From positions 70,989 to 111,984 of the forward strand of contig LCET01000003.1 in NCBI GenBank assembly GCA_000995185.1: a stretch of 40,996 nucleotides of DNA, written 5' to 3'. Below are positions 39,731 to 40,996 of this stretch, piece by piece. The notes beneath the pieces were generated by a model. The model made no database searches, was not told the origin of the DNA, and was given only the letters and a program-made list of their open reading frames with translations. The DNA is from Candidatus Woesebacteria bacterium GW2011_GWC1_42_9 (lineage in GTDB: Bacteria; Patescibacteriota; Microgenomatia; UBA8517). Position 1 is the stretch's first letter. Each line of letters opens with the position of its first letter. A program made the translations under genes and the position numbers.

Positions 39731-40381
39731 ATGGCAAAGAAGCAAAATAAAAAACCGCGAGGGGTACATATTTTTTTGGCGAGATTCGTTGGGAAGGTTC
39801 TTCGACCTTGGGTAAGTCTTTCAAGGAAATTTAAGATTGCGATTATCTCCTTGATTATTTTTGCTCTCCTCTATCAATTTAAGGGAATTTTCTTTGTCGC
39901 TACGGTCAACGGAGAGCCGATTGGCCGCATCCAAGTTTTGAAGGAACTTGAGAGATCTCAAGGGAAGACAGTACTTGACGGTTTGATCACGGAGTCTTTG
40001 ATCAGCCAAGCGGCTCAAAAGCAGGGGATAAAGATTAGTGATGTAGTGGTGGAAGAGGAATTGAAAAAAATTGAGGAAAGCATTTCTTCCCAAGGCCAGA
40101 ATTTGAATGATATTTTGGAGCTTCAGGGGATCAGTATTTCTGATCTGAAAAAAGACATAGAATTCCAAAAAATTATTGAGCAATTGGTGGCGGACCAGAT
40201 TACAGTAACTGATGAGGAAACAGCAACCTACAAGGTGGAAAACAAAGATTATCTCCAAGAGGGTGTGACTGATGATGAAGTCAGAGCGCAAATTGTAAGG
40301 CAAAAAGTATCGGAGGCGTTTCAAGAATGGATAACAAAGGCTAAAGAGGAAGCCAAGATCAATTACTGGAAGGAGTATTAG
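39731..40381 (+). CDS. Membrane-anchored SurA N-terminal-like chaperone without PPIase domain
   Basis: 216 residues. A basic cytoplasmic start (MAKKQNKKPRG), one helix (about 35-57), then an extracytoplasmic helical domain of the SurA_N/PrsA type: ATVNGEPIGRIQVLKELERS, LDGLITESLISQAAQKQGIK, and EFQKIIEQLVADQITVTDEE, with a C-terminal return helix QKVSEAFQEWITKAKEEAKI. The parvulin domain that normally sits between the two helical parts is missing, so only holdase activity is expected. Start at ATG 39731 is supported by TATACT 8 nt upstream; an earlier frame start lies in tRNA-Gln and is rejected. Confidence 0.85.
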   Translation: MAKKQNKKPRGVHIFLARFVGKVLRPWVSLSRKFKIAIISLIIFALLYQFKGIFFVATVNGEPIGRIQVLKELERSQGKTVLDGLITESLISQAAQKQGIKISDVVVEEELKKIEESISSQGQNLNDILELQGISISDLKKDIEFQKIIEQLVADQITVTDEETATYKVENKDYLQEGVTDDEVRAQIVRQKVSEAFQEWITKAKEEAKINYWKEY

Positions 40382-40384
40382 TCC

Positions 40385-40996
40385 TTATTTTTGAACGAAT
40401 AATATCGCGTTCGGGATATTTCTCCCCGGCCCGACCCTGTAACCCCCGCTCCAGAGGGCAGTTGATCCTCCACTATCTAAATTGAGGGCATTTTCCATGC
40501 CCAAGGCATGGAGAGTATGCGCGGACTCGACCACGGTAGCCCCGTGGACCACGCCGATATAGACAGTATTCCCTTTATTTCCCACAAAGCTTCTTCCTGC
40601 CCTGCTTCCTTTTTTGGGATCTTCATCTCCTCCAAAAGTAATATTATTCCCTTGGATAAGTAGGGGTTGATTGGAGATCATGCTGTCGATCCCTGTATCT
40701 CGGCCCCATTCAAGCGATCTGGAAACAAATCGTATCCACCCACTTCCAAAGATTACTGCAGGGACATTGCTGTAGGTATTGTTATCGGAATTGAAATATA
40801 CTTTATTTTTATTCATTAGGAGCGTGTCAAAGCTATTTGTCTTTCCTGCGCAAGATGGATATTCAGCTGGACAAAAATAGGACCCATTTATTCCTGCAAA
40901 TGCTCCATTTCGCGAGACATAGTCTCCCAGAGGGAGAACAGGGCAACCATCGCGGCAATCTCCCTCTGATGCCGTGTCCACGATTACTTTAGTGCT
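40385..40996 (-). CDS. Phosphodiester glycosidase (NAGPA) domain protein, 5'-truncated by the window edge
   Basis: About 203 residues are visible and the frame stays open to the last base, so the N-terminus lies outside. The NAGPA fold is marked by NGAFAGINGSYFCP near the start, SNQPLLIQGN, SRAGRSFVGNKGNTVYIGVV and HALGMENALNLDSGGSTALW. In this family the final block carries the conserved D-x-G-G-S motif. Four cysteines in the first 45 residues (DCRDGC, YFCPAEYPSC) may form disulfides, consistent with an exported protein. A role in cleaving or editing exopolysaccharide or wall glycan is likely. Stop lies 4 nt from the preceding convergent gene stop. Confidence 0.88.
   Translation of the reverse strand, partial: STKVIVDTASEGDCRDGCPVLPLGDYVSRNGAFAGINGSYFCPAEYPSCAGKTNSFDTLLMNKNKVYFNSDNNTYSNVPAVIFGSGWIRFVSRSLEWGRDTGIDSMISNQPLLIQGNNITFGGDEDPKKGSRAGRSFVGNKGNTVYIGVVHGATVVESAHTLHALGMENALNLDSGGSTALWSGGYRVGPGRNIPNAILFVQK

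Noticed and set aside
1-40996. CRISPR arrays, insertion sequences, rRNA genes
   Set aside because: No regularly spaced repeats, transposase or rRNA sequence was seen anywhere in the window.

Overview
The window looks like a compact bacterial chromosome segment of the Patescibacteria/CPR type, possibly Microgenomates. This is an inference from gene content and compactness. Genes are short and tightly packed, and TGA is used as a stop, so the code is table 11. Several core proteins are reduced: RNase Y has no membrane anchor, the bacterial-type AspRS has no GAD domain, and RelA/SpoT ends at the TGS domain. Typical companions of such genomes are present (DUF4446, DUF3048, a wHTH-nucleotidyltransferase next to secDF, and many membrane-anchored proteins of unknown function).

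Layout. 1-4481: end of the ribosomal/alpha operon on the + strand (map, infA, rpmJ, rpsM, rpsK, rpsD, rpoA, rplQ, rplM, rpsI). 4486-9621 (-): a very large anchored surface protein preceded by a PMT-type glycosyltransferase. 9653-10062: a small, strongly translated conserved-looking gene and tRNA-Pro(GGG). 10130-16429 (+): recA-recX, RNase Y with a small leader ORF, HU, an APH-like protein, miaA and an AI-2E/PerM-type membrane protein. 16464-16797 (-): RNase P RNA. 16847-21924 (+): CAP-domain protein, DUF4446, DUF3048, wHTH-NT, secD, secF. 21914-31112: cca (-), recJ, relA, aspS and a D,D-carboxypeptidase (+), an anchored unknown (-), and gltX (+). 31113-35060: a DPBB-like secreted protein, small unknowns, a purine phosphoribosyltransferase, DUF4258, an exported protein, adenosine deaminase and a GIY-YIG protein. 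34812-36917 (-) holds an operon with a sugar-dehydrogenase-like propeller and a cupredoxin. 37031-39670: membrane protein, two accessory genes (one Abi-like) each followed by a related ~57-bp structured repeat, and tRNA-Gln(CTG). 39731-40996: an anchored SurA-N-like protein and a partial NAGPA-type phosphodiester glycosidase.

How it works together. Most genes serve translation (ribosomal proteins, IF-1, MetAP, two aminoacyl-tRNA synthetases, CCA-adding enzyme, MiaA, RNase P, two tRNAs), DNA repair (RecA, RecX, RecJ, HU), secretion (SecDF), purine salvage (Add plus Hpt) and the cell surface (D,D-carboxypeptidase, CAP, NAGPA, LysM/FN3 giant protein).

The most notable signals are: (i) a 21-nt (CA)n tract at the start of the giant surface protein that puts the apparent ATG out of frame by exactly one repeat unit, consistent with phase variation; (ii) sigma70-type promoters whose -10 box lies only 5-10 nt before the start codon in about ten genes, implying widespread leaderless mRNAs; (iii) two related 57-bp elements with a covarying hairpin, each just after the stop codon of adjacent accessory genes; (iv) a 14-codon leader ORF before RNase Y.
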